Shown here: positions 15,839-23,343 of the stretch, one piece after another
Layout of the letters: the number at the start of each line of letters is the position of its first letter
Position numbering within the stretch: the stretch's first letter is position 1
Origin: Bacillota bacterium
GTDB taxonomy: Bacteria; Bacillota; Limnochordia; Limnochordales; ZCTH02-B6
Assembly (NCBI GenBank): GCA_017656145.1
Contig: JACDOI010000011.1
Location: 1 to 60,477 of the forward strand
Direction: 5' to 3'
Length of the DNA stretch: 60,477 bases
Translations under genes and position numbers: made by a program
Notes under the pieces: generated by a model
The model's input: the letters and a program-made list of their open reading frames with translations, nothing else
Database searches by the model: none
Told to the model about the DNA's origin: nothing

Positions 15839-16986
15839 CCGATCTGTCGGCGGAACAGCGGCAAATCCAGGACGTAGCCCGCGAGTTCGCCGCTCGAGAA
15901 TTGGCGCCCCTTGTGCCCGAATACCAACGGCGCCGGTCGCTGCCGCCCGGGATCATGGCGCGCCTGGGGGAGTTTGGCCTCATCGGCATCATGTTTCCCG
16001 AGGAATACGGCGGCGCCGGTGGCGACGTCTTGTCCCAGGCTTTGGCCATCCAGGAAATTTCCAAAGTCGACGCGGGCGTCGGCGTCGCCCTCCTCGTACA
16101 GGTGTTGGCCTTATTTCCGATATGGACAACAGGAACCGAAGACCAGCGCAGGCGGTATTTGCCCAAGGGGCTCGCGGGCGAAATCATCGGCGCCATCGCC
16201 ATGACCGAGCCCGACGCGGGGTCGGATTTTGCCGCCATCCGGACGGTGGCCCGCCGGGACGGCGGCGAGTACGTCATCAATGGGCGCAAGACGTTCATCA
16301 CCAACGGTCCGGTGGCCGACTTCGTCGTTGTGGCCGCCAAGACCAATCCCGGGTCCGGTCGCCGGGGCATGTCGCTTTTTTTGGTCGATAAAGGAACGCC
16401 CGGCTTCCAAGTGGCCCGGAAACTCGACAAAATGGGCTGGCACACGTCGGAGACCGCGGAGCTGGTCTTCGACGAATGCCGCGTGGCCGCACAGCAGCTC
16501 CTTGGAGAAGAGAACGCCGGGTTTTATTACGTCATGGAAGACTTTAATTTAGAACGGATCCTGTTGGCGGCCCAGTGCGTTGGTCTGGCCGAGGCCGCCT
16601 ACGGCGCGGCTCGGAATTACGCCCTGTCCCGCCGGCAGTTCGGCCAGGCCATCGCCGGATTCCAGGCGGTTCGCCACCAGCTGGTGGAAATGTACGCCCA
16701 ATTGCAGCAGGCGCGCCTTTTGCTTCACCAGGCTTGCCGCGCCTACAATGGCGAAGATCGGGTTCTGTGGGCGTCCCTGGCCAAATGGATCAGCTCCGAA
16801 ATCGTCAACCGGGTGACGGCTCAGGCCGTTCAGATCCACGGCGGATACGGATACATCGCCGATTATCCCGTGGAGCGGTATTACCGGGACGCTCGGGTGT
16901 TCACCATCGGCGGGGGAACGAGCGAAATTCAAAAAGAAATCATCGCCCGGCGGCTGGGCCTGACCCAGCCCGGGTCCCGTGCCTAA
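15835..16986 (+). CDS. Acyl-CoA dehydrogenase (IVD/LCAD-like active site)
   Basis: 383-residue FAD enzyme, full length, oxidising an acyl-CoA at the alpha-beta bond. Visible: MFPEEYGGAGGD, AMTEPDAGSDFAAI (FAD/substrate binding), FITNGPVADF, the RRQFGQAIAGFQ segment and QIHGGYGY. The position of the catalytic Glu of medium-chain enzymes (YEGT) reads GGGT here (Gly360), but NLERILLA carries Glu240 at the place used by isovaleryl- and long-chain acyl-CoA dehydrogenases, so activity is expected with a relocated base. No ETF, enoyl-CoA hydratase or thiolase gene lies nearby. Coupled to the TetR gene by a 4 bp overlap. Confidence 0.92.
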   Translation: MTDLSAEQRQIQDVAREFAARELAPLVPEYQRRRSLPPGIMARLGEFGLIGIMFPEEYGGAGGDVLSQALAIQEISKVDAGVGVALLVQVLALFPIWTTGTEDQRRRYLPKGLAGEIIGAIAMTEPDAGSDFAAIRTVARRDGGEYVINGRKTFITNGPVADFVVVAAKTNPGSGRRGMSLFLVDKGTPGFQVARKLDKMGWHTSETAELVFDECRVAAQQLLGEENAGFYYVMEDFNLERILLAAQCVGLAEAAYGAARNYALSRRQFGQAIAGFQAVRHQLVEMYAQLQQARLLLHQACRAYNGEDRVLWASLAKWISSEIVNRVTAQAVQIHGGYGYIADYPVERYYRDARVFTIGGGTSEIQKEIIARRLGLTQPGSRA

Positions 16987-17054
16987 GCGGGGAGGAAGGC
17001 GCGAGCGTGTGTCGAAATCGACAGACGGGACCTGCGGAAGGGGGTGGAGCGCGG

Positions 17055-17399
17055 GTGAGCGAAGACTGCGTGTTTTGCCGCATCGTGAAAGGCGAACTGC
17101 CCAGTGAGACCGTCTACGAAGATGATGACGTCCTTGCGTTTCGCGACATCAACCCCCAAGCGCCGGTCCACGTGCTGATCATCCCGAAACGCCATATTCC
17201 GTCCCTGGCCGACGTGGGTCCGGACGATACCGAGCTTTTGGGCCGCATGCTGCAGGTGGCCAAAACGCTTGCTGAAAAGCTGGACATCGCTGCGTCCGGA
17301 TATCGGGTGGTCGTGAACTGTGGCCGGGACGGGGGACAAGTCGTGTTTCACCTGCACGTTCACCTCCTGGGCGGCCAGCTCCTGGGGCGGCTTGCTTGA
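17055..17399 (+). CDS. HIT-family hydrolase (HinT-like)
   Basis: 114 residues from GTG 17055 (GGTGGAG upstream), starting [18 protein letters not shown] as Hint proteins do. The histidine triad reads HLHVHLLGG near the C-terminus. Hint proteins hydrolyse nucleoside phosphoramidates and aminoacyl-adenylates. In Bacillus relatives a hit gene often lies near rpsU, as here (rpsU starts 44 bp later). The upstream open frame (from 16575) is a shadow of the dehydrogenase gene and not part of the protein. Confidence 0.9.
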   Translation: MSEDCVFCRIVKGELPSETVYEDDDVLAFRDINPQAPVHVLIIPKRHIPSLADVGPDDTELLGRMLQVAKTLAEKLDIAASGYRVVVNCGRDGGQVVFHLHVHLLGGQLLGRLA

Positions 17400-17443
17400 G
17401 CGGCTGGGCCGCGAACTTGTGCCGGAGGGGGGGAGTCCAAGCC

Positions 17444-17617
17444 ATGGCCGAGGTGCGAGTCGGGAAGAATGAAAGCTTGGATCGGGCCCTGCGCCGGTTT
17501 AAGAAGCTGAGCCGCCGGGAGGGCATCCAGTCCGAACTGCGCAAGCGGGAGCATTATGACAAGCCTAGCGTCCGTCGAAAGAAGAAGTCCGCCGCTGCCC
17601 GCAAGCGGCGCCGCTGA
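17444..17617 (+). CDS. rpsU: Small ribosomal subunit protein bS21
   Basis: 57 residues from ATG 17444, with GGAGGGGGGG upstream. [21 protein letters not shown] is the standard bS21 start and the basic tail ends [15 protein letters not shown]. It helps initiate translation by contacting the 16S 3' end. Followed by a strong intrinsic terminator, so it probably forms the end of a transcription unit. Confidence 0.96.
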   Translation: MAEVRVGKNESLDRALRRFKKLSRREGIQSELRKREHYDKPSVRRKKKSAAARKRRR

Positions 17618-17665
17618 CGGAGAGGACGGTACCCGACCGGCCGACTGCCGGCAGGGACCTCGGGC

Positions 17666-17692
17666 GGGGAGGCGGCTACGGCCTCCCCTTTT
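17666..17692 (+). terminator. Intrinsic terminator after rpsU
   Basis: GGGGAGGC (17666-17673) and GCCTCCCC (17681-17688) pair perfectly around GGCTACG and run into TTTTCGTT. Confidence 0.85.
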
Positions 17693-17744
17693 CGTTAGAC
17701 CATGGTGCTCCCCTGGCGCGCGAACCCGGGAGGCGGGACGTGGA

Positions 17745-19061
17745 ATGGTCGACCGCAAGGCGGTCCTTTCCGCTTTGCTGCTGGTGGCGCTGGCGACGGG
17801 ATCCCTGGCATTCGGCGCTCCCGGCCTCGCCCAAGCGCCGGCCGAGCTCGTCGTCGCGATTCCTATCGTTGGAACCATTGACGAGGGGTTGGCCGCGTTC
17901 GTCGAGCGGTCGGTGAGCGAGGCCGTGGAAGAGGGAGCGACCGGCATCCTCATCGAAATCAATACGTTTGGCGGGAGGGTGGATTCGGCCACCGCCATCC
18001 GGGACGCCCTGCTTTCCGCCGGCATACCCGTGATCGCGTTTGTCCGGGAGCGGGCGTGGTCGGCGGGGGCGCTCATCGCCCTTGCAGGCGACACGCTGGC
18101 GATGGCTCCGGGCGCAAGCATCGGGGCCGCCGAGCCTCGGCCGGCGGATGAAAAGACCATTTCCGCCCTACGGGCGGAGTTTGAGGCCACTGCGGAGCGC
18201 CACGGGCGCGATCCCCTCGTCGCCGCGGCCATGGTTGACCAGCGGGTGGAGATCGAAGGGATTGTGGATTCCGGCGAACTGTTGACGCTGTCGGCGGCTA
18301 AGGCGGTGGAGATCGGATTTGCCGATTTTCTCGGCGCCAGCCGGGCCGAGGTGCTCGACCGAGCCGGCTTCGGCGATGCCCAAGTACAGGAGGCCGCGCC
18401 CAACTGGGCTGAACGGGTAGCCCGCTTTTTGACCGACCCGACGGTGAGCTCCATCTTGCTGACGGCGGGCATGTTGGGGCTCATCGCCGAAATAACGAGC
18501 CCCGGATGGGGTTTTCCCGGTACGGCGGGACTTGCGGCGCTGACGCTGTTTTTCGGCGCCCGGCTGATCACCGGGTTGGCGGGGCTCGAGGTCGTACTGT
18601 TGTTTGTGCTGGGCCTTGGACTGTTGCTTCTGGAGTTTCTGTTCGTGCCCGGGTTCGGACTGGCCGGGGCCGGTGGACTGGCGGCCGTGTTCGCCAGCTT
18701 GTACTTATCGTTTCCCGACGCGGCCACCGCGTTGACAGCCATCAGTGCGTCGATCGTAGCCACCATCGTTTTGGGCATCCTGCTCATCAGGCGCATGCCC
18801 GGCACCGGCCTCTGGCGCCGGATTTCCTTGGAAACACGCCTGGACGATCCCGGGTTGCCGGAGGGCGGGCCGGAAGGTGCGGCCATTGAACCGGGGACGT
18901 TGGGCCGGGCGCTGACGCCGCTGAGGCCCGCCGGCACAGTGGATATCGGCGGGCGACGGGTCGACGCGGTGTCCGAAGGCGGATTCATTCCCAAAGGGGC
19001 AGCCGTTCAGGTAGTGCGGGCATCGGGTGGCCGGGTTACAGTGAGAGAGTACGAGGAGTAG
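17745..19061 (+). CDS. NfeD-family membrane serine protease (long form)
   Basis: 438 residues from ATG 17745, GGGAGG upstream. An N-terminal signal or membrane segment (SALLLVALATGSLAFGAPG) leads to a ClpP-like protease domain with FGGRVDSATAI, WSAGALIALAGD (the SAG serine) and GASIGAAEP, then four membrane helices (about 240-370) and a C-terminal OB-fold NfeD domain (GRALTPLRPAGTVDIGGRRVDAVSEGGFIPKGAAVQVV). Matches B. subtilis YqeZ/NfeD1b. It pairs with the flotillin-like gene floA directly downstream, and such pairs act in membrane microdomain organisation. Confidence 0.92.
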   Translation: MVDRKAVLSALLLVALATGSLAFGAPGLAQAPAELVVAIPIVGTIDEGLAAFVERSVSEAVEEGATGILIEINTFGGRVDSATAIRDALLSAGIPVIAFVRERAWSAGALIALAGDTLAMAPGASIGAAEPRPADEKTISALRAEFEATAERHGRDPLVAAAMVDQRVEIEGIVDSGELLTLSAAKAVEIGFADFLGASRAEVLDRAGFGDAQVQEAAPNWAERVARFLTDPTVSSILLTAGMLGLIAEITSPGWGFPGTAGLAALTLFFGARLITGLAGLEVVLLFVLGLGLLLLEFLFVPGFGLAGAGGLAAVFASLYLSFPDAATALTAISASIVATIVLGILLIRRMPGTGLWRRISLETRLDDPGLPEGGPEGAAIEPGTLGRALTPLRPAGTVDIGGRRVDAVSEGGFIPKGAAVQVVRASGGRVTVREYEE

Positions 19062-19120
19062 GCAAGCGCGAAACGACGCGCAAGATCGCGTGACGCGCTC
19101 CGGAGGGTGGTGAGGATCGG

Positions 19121-20128
19121 ATGGCGACGTTGAGCGGGTTGCTTCTTCTGGTGCTCGTAGTTGCTGCCGTCTTCCTGTTCTTCAGCTTCATCCCGATCGG
19201 ATTATGGGTGTCCGCGTGGGCGGCCGGGGTCCGGATCGGGATTTTGACGCTGGTCGGCATGCGGCTGCGCCGGGTACCGCCGGCCAAAATCGTGCTGCCC
19301 CTGATCAAGGCGGTCAAGGCCGGCTTGGATGTGGCCATCGATAAGCTCGAAGCCCACTACCTGGCAGGAGGCAACGTCGATCGGGTGGTAGACGCCCTGA
19401 TCGCGGCCCACCGGGCGCAGATCGAGCTGAGCTTCGAGCGGGCTGCCGCCATTGACCTTGCGGGCCGCAACGTGTTGGAGGCGGTGCAGGTCAGTGTCAA
19501 TCCACGGGTCATTGAGACACCGGTCGTCGCCGCGGTGGCCAAGAACGGCATCGAGCTCAAGGTGAAGGCCCGGGTCACGGTGCGGGCAAACATCGAGCGG
19601 CTCGTGGGCGGCGCGGGCGAGGAAACCATCGTCGCCCGGGTCGGCGAGGGCATCGTAACAACCGTCGGTTCGGCCGAGAGCCACAAAGAAGTGCTCGAGA
19701 ACCCAGACCGCATCTCCGCGACGGTGCTCTCCAAAGGATTGGACGCGGGCACTGCTTATGAGATCCTTTCCATTGACATCGCCGATGTGGACGTTGGGCG
19801 CAACATCGGCGCGCAGTTGCAGATCGACCAAGCGGAAGCCGACAAGAACATCGCGCAGGCCAAGGCCGCGGAACGCCGGTTCGCGGCCCTAGCCCGAGAA
19901 CAAGAGATGCGGGCCATGGTCGAAGAGATGCGGGCCCGGGTTGTCGAGGCCGAAGCCGAGGTGCCCCGGGCGCTAGCCGCCGCGTTGAAGGAAGGGCGAC
20001 TGGGTGTGATGGACTACTACGCGATGCGCAATCTCATCGCCGACACCGAAATGCGCCAATCCATCAGCCAAGGAGGCGAGTCGCCCAAGCCCAAGGAGGG
20101 CGGCAGCCCGTCGGAGGAGCGCAAGTGA
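19121..20128 (+). CDS. floA: Flotillin-like protein FloA
   Basis: 335 residues. An N-terminal hairpin of membrane segments ([30 protein letters not shown]) precedes an SPFH-like domain ([45 protein letters not shown]) and a coiled-coil region rich in Ala and Glu with EA repeats ([46 protein letters not shown]). Scaffold of functional membrane microdomains in Bacillota (YqfA). GGAGGGTGGTGAGG precedes the ATG; cotranscribed with nfeD. Confidence 0.96.
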   Translation: MATLSGLLLLVLVVAAVFLFFSFIPIGLWVSAWAAGVRIGILTLVGMRLRRVPPAKIVLPLIKAVKAGLDVAIDKLEAHYLAGGNVDRVVDALIAAHRAQIELSFERAAAIDLAGRNVLEAVQVSVNPRVIETPVVAAVAKNGIELKVKARVTVRANIERLVGGAGEETIVARVGEGIVTTVGSAESHKEVLENPDRISATVLSKGLDAGTAYEILSIDIADVDVGRNIGAQLQIDQAEADKNIAQAKAAERRFAALAREQEMRAMVEEMRARVVEAEAEVPRALAAALKEGRLGVMDYYAMRNLIADTEMRQSISQGGESPKPKEGGSPSEERK

Positions 20129-20180
20129 TCGTCAGGGCCGAGATTGGAACGGCTCTTTCGGGAATGAAAGGTGAGCAGCC

Positions 20181-20768
20181 GTGTCATTAGACGAGCTGTT
20201 TGCCCTGCTGCTGTTTCTCTACACGGTCGGGGCGGTGGCGACGGGATTGTTGCGCCGCCAGGGCCGGCGATCCGGGACCGGATCTGAGGAGGACAACGGC
20301 CTGGACCCGGTTCCCGATATGGACGAACTGGAGCGGCGGCTGCGGCGGGCTTGGCAGGAGGCGCTGGGCGCGCCCGGATCCCCCGGCGGAGGCGAAGACG
20401 CCATGCCCGCCGAATTCCCCGAGCCCCGGCAACTGCCGGAACCCGCGGCCGAATCGCTGCCGGGTGGCGCGGCTGAGCCGGTCGCCACCCACTGGCCGAC
20501 CGACGATGGCGCCTGGTGGTCTGCCGACGGCGGGGAAGACCGCGGTCTTGAATGGGAAGATCCGGTGCTCGCAGGTTCGCCCGGCGGCTTGCCGCCCGAG
20601 GCGGCGACGGCCCGCAGCGCGACGTCTGAGCCCGCCGGGCGACCGGTCCCGGAAGCTCTTGCCGCCTTCGTTGCCGAACGGGGTCTGTGGCCCGCGGCCG
20701 TCGTCCTCAAAGAGATCTTGGATCCGCCCAGAGCGCTGCGGCCGTACCGGTGGCCACCCCGGGTCTAG
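20181..20768 (+). CDS. Single-pass membrane protein of unknown function
   Basis: 195 residues from a GTG start. Not recognised as a named family. A short N-terminal membrane helix (LFALLLFLYTVGAVATGLL) is followed by an acidic, Pro/Gly-rich and probably disordered stretch of about 130 residues, and a conserved-looking C-terminal patch FVAERGLWPAAVVLKEILDPPRALRPYRW. A short membrane anchor, a variable linker and a terminal '...EIL-PPRA...' patch are seen in small hypothetical proteins of other spore formers. Lies between floA and yqfC, where B. subtilis has the unrelated small yqfB. Confidence 0.65.
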   Translation: MSLDELFALLLFLYTVGAVATGLLRRQGRRSGTGSEEDNGLDPVPDMDELERRLRRAWQEALGAPGSPGGGEDAMPAEFPEPRQLPEPAAESLPGGAAEPVATHWPTDDGAWWSADGGEDRGLEWEDPVLAGSPGGLPPEAATARSATSEPAGRPVPEALAAFVAERGLWPAAVVLKEILDPPRALRPYRWPPRV

Positions 20769-20809
20769 TTGCCGGCCCGGGGGCATAGGCTGTCGCAGGA
20801 GGGACAGCC

Positions 20810-21088
20810 GTGGAGCGGATACGCGAGAGTCTAGCCGAGCGGCTGGCAAGCGCCCTGGATTTACCCCAAGACGTTGTGGGCGATTTGCCGAAGACAACCC
20901 TCATCGGTGACAGCCGGGTCTTGGTGGAAAACCACCGGGGTCTCATTCGGTACAGTCCTCGCGAGATTCGCATCCGGACCGCCCGGGGCGAGCTGGTGGT
21001 GACCGGCACCCGGTTGCATATCGGCAGCATTCTCCGTCAGGAACTGGTTGTGGGCGGGCGCATCCTCCACATCGAGCTCCGTCGGTAG
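20810..21088 (+). CDS. yqfC: Sporulation protein YqfC
   Basis: 92 residues from GTG, with GGAGGGAC upstream. Has the YabP/YqfC beta-rich domain: LPKTTLIGDSRVLVENHRGLIRY, EIRIRTARGELVVTGTRLHI, LVVGGRILHIEL. Conserved among endospore formers and usually expressed under sigma-E in the mother cell. Always next to yqfD, as here with 12 bp between the genes. Confidence 0.9.
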   Translation: MERIRESLAERLASALDLPQDVVGDLPKTTLIGDSRVLVENHRGLIRYSPREIRIRTARGELVVTGTRLHIGSILRQELVVGGRILHIELRR

Positions 21089-21100
21089 GGAGGATCGGCC

Positions 21101-22315
21101 TTGCGCCTGCGCTCCGTGTGGCCCGTCATCGGGGGGTATGTTATAATCAGGGCGAAAGGCGGCCGGTTGGAGGCGTTCATCAACCGCGCCGTCGCGGCCG
21201 GCGTGCACCTGTGGCGCCTGGAGCGGATCGCCCCCCACCTGCTGGTGGCCCGGGCGGCCGCGGGGGACTTTCCCCGCCTGGCCCGCGCAGCCCGGCTCCA
21301 CGGGGTTCAATTGCGCATCGTGCAAAAGGCGGGCCTGCCGTTTTTCCTGGCCAGGGCCCGGCGCCGGCACGGTTTCATTGTGGGCGGCGCGCTGTGCGCG
21401 GCGTTGCTGTACGGGCTCAGCCAGTTCATCTGGTTCGTCCGGGTTGAAGGAAACGAGCGGCTCAGCGCCGAGGAAGTGCTGGCCGTCGCAGCGGGGGCGG
21501 GTTTGCGGCCTGGAGTGCTTCGGGATGAGGTCCGGCGGGACATCGTCGAGCGACGCCTTCACTTGGAGTTGCCCCAGATCGCCTGGACCGCTGTGAACGT
21601 GCGGGGAGCGGTGGCCACCGTTCGCGTCGTCGAACGCACCGGACTCGACGTCGATGCGAGAGGGCCGGGGCATATCGTCTCGGCCGGTGACGGCGTCGTG
21701 GAGCGGGTGACCGTGATCAGAGGCGAAGCGCTGGTCGCACCGGGAGACACGGTGCGGCAAGGGCAGCCTTTGATCAGCGGCTTGTTGTCTTCCGGTTCGG
21801 AAAGCTACGACGACAAGTTGGCCCGGGGCGAGCTTCCGTACGTCCGAGCCGAGGGATCGGTCCGGGGGAGGGTATGGTACCGGGGGTATGGCGAGGCGCC
21901 CTTGTTCCGCACGATCGATGAGGATACGGGGCGGGTGCACCGGTTGCTGACGGTGCGGATCGGGGAGCGGGAGTGGACGTTCGGTTCTCCGGAGCCTCCG
22001 TTTGCCGACGTTCGGTGGGAACGGCGAGAAGGCGCGTGGAAGCGGCCCTGGGATGTGGGATGGACCTTGCATGTAGCCCATGAGGTTCGCCGATTGCGCG
22101 AGCCCGTGGCCGAGGCTTTGGCCCGGGAGGCGGCGATGGCCGCGGCGCTGGCCCAAGCGCGGCAGCAGATGCCTGTGGGGGCGACCGTCGTGCAAGAAGA
22201 CGTTCAGGTGACGATCGACAAGGAGGCCGGCGTCGTGCGGGCCAGCGCGACAGTGGAAGCGGTGCAGGAGCTGGGGCGATTTTCGCCCGTGGCCATCGGC
22301 CAAGAGGAGGGGTAG
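21101..22315 (+). CDS. yqfD: Sporulation protein YqfD
   Basis: 404 residues from TTG with GGGAGGAT upstream. N-terminal domain with GYVIIRAKGGRLEAFINRAVAAGVHLWRL, a membrane helix (FIVGGALCAALLYGLSQFIWFVRVEGN), then a large domain outside the membrane that begins VRVEGNERLSAEEVL and contains PGHIVSAGDGVVERVTVIRGEALVAPGDTVRQGQPLISG, a lipoyl-like beta hairpin. Matches SpoIV-associated YqfD. Ends 8 bp before phoH. Confidence 0.92.
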   Translation: MRLRSVWPVIGGYVIIRAKGGRLEAFINRAVAAGVHLWRLERIAPHLLVARAAAGDFPRLARAARLHGVQLRIVQKAGLPFFLARARRRHGFIVGGALCAALLYGLSQFIWFVRVEGNERLSAEEVLAVAAGAGLRPGVLRDEVRRDIVERRLHLELPQIAWTAVNVRGAVATVRVVERTGLDVDARGPGHIVSAGDGVVERVTVIRGEALVAPGDTVRQGQPLISGLLSSGSESYDDKLARGELPYVRAEGSVRGRVWYRGYGEAPLFRTIDEDTGRVHRLLTVRIGEREWTFGSPEPPFADVRWERREGAWKRPWDVGWTLHVAHEVRRLREPVAEALAREAAMAAALAQARQQMPVGATVVQEDVQVTIDKEAGVVRASATVEAVQELGRFSPVAIGQEEG

Positions 22316-22323
22316 GCAAAGGT

Positions 22324-23343
22324 TTGGGCGAAGCGTTGACGCAAGCCCGGTTTGTAGTGACCGACAACGGTGCGGCGCTGGGGGTCTTCGGCCAGCGGGA
22401 CGAGCATCTGCGCATCATCGAGCGGGCGCTCGATGTGACCATCGTCCCGCGCGGCAACACCCTGGGCATCAGCGGCCACCCGGGTGCGGTGGAGAAGGCC
22501 ATTCGGGTGCTGGAAGACTTGACGCAATTGGCGGAGCGCCGCCCCTACCTCACCGCCCAGGAAGTGCGGACCGCACTCCGGCTGGTTTCAGAAGGCGGCA
22601 GCCCGCTGGCGGCTATGGAGCTCGACGTCATTGTGGTCAACGCCCGGGGGCGGCCCGTCACCCCCCGCAGCGTGGGGCAGCAGCAGTTTGTGGATGCCGT
22701 TCGCAACAACAGCCTCGTCTTCGGTATCGGCCCCGCAGGGACCGGCAAGACGTATCTCGCGGTGGCAACGGCTGTGCGGGCGCTCAAAGATAGGGCCGTC
22801 AGCCGTCTTGTGCTGACCCGCCCGGCTGTCGAGGCCGGAGAGAAGCTGGGCTTTCTCCCGGGCGACCTGCAGGAGAAGGTCGATCCGTATCTCCGGCCCT
22901 TGTACGACGCTCTGCACGACATCCTGGGGTTTGAGAAGGTCCAGCGCTATCTGGAGCGAGGGGTCATCGAAGTCGCCCCGCTGGCTTACATGCGGGGTCG
23001 GACGCTGGAAGACGCGTTCATCATTCTCGACGAGGCCCAGAACACCACACCAGAGCAGATGAAGATGTTTCTGACCCGGATGGGGCTCCGGTCCAAAATG
23101 GTGGTGACAGGAGACCTTACCCAGGTAGACTTGCCCCCGGACCGCCCGTCGGGGTTGGCCGACGCGCGCCGGGTGCTGGAAGGAACCGGGATCCCGTTCG
23201 TCTACCTGACCGGCGCGGACGTGGTGCGCCACGAGCTGGTGGAAGTCGTCCTGCGCGCCTACGAGCGGGACGAGCACCGCCGCTCGCAGGCCCGGGCAGA
23301 CGGCGCGGCGTGCGGGCCGGAGGCGGGCGGCCATGGACAGTAG
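22324..23343 (+). CDS. phoH: PhoH-like ATPase
   Basis: 339 residues from TTG. The N-terminal third is a KH-like module. The ATPase domain has Walker A GPAGTGKT (136-143), then LVLTRPAVEAGEKLGFLPGDLQEKVDPYLRPLYDAL, Walker B AFIILDEAQNTTPEQMKMFLTRMG and KMVVTGDLTQVDLP. PhoH proteins are RNA-associated NTPases; the ybeY neighbour two genes downstream is a usual companion in rRNA maturation. Its last 11 bp overlap the next gene. Confidence 0.95.
   Translation: MGEALTQARFVVTDNGAALGVFGQRDEHLRIIERALDVTIVPRGNTLGISGHPGAVEKAIRVLEDLTQLAERRPYLTAQEVRTALRLVSEGGSPLAAMELDVIVVNARGRPVTPRSVGQQQFVDAVRNNSLVFGIGPAGTGKTYLAVATAVRALKDRAVSRLVLTRPAVEAGEKLGFLPGDLQEKVDPYLRPLYDALHDILGFEKVQRYLERGVIEVAPLAYMRGRTLEDAFIILDEAQNTTPEQMKMFLTRMGLRSKMVVTGDLTQVDLPPDRPSGLADARRVLEGTGIPFVYLTGADVVRHELVEVVLRAYERDEHRRSQARADGAACGPEAGGHGQ

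Noticed and set aside
16575-17054. Open frame upstream of the HIT gene as part of a fusion
   Set aside because: It is the +1/+2 shadow of the acyl-CoA dehydrogenase and has no domain; GTG 17055 begins the HIT family sequence.
17556-17744. N-terminal extension of the NfeD protein through the rpsU end and terminator
   Set aside because: It would cross an intrinsic terminator and lacks a signal peptide; ATG 17745 starts with one.
21139-21147. TGT-TATAAT as a promoter inside yqfD
   Set aside because: It encodes the conserved GYVII segment of YqfD, lacks a -35, and probably arises by coding chance.
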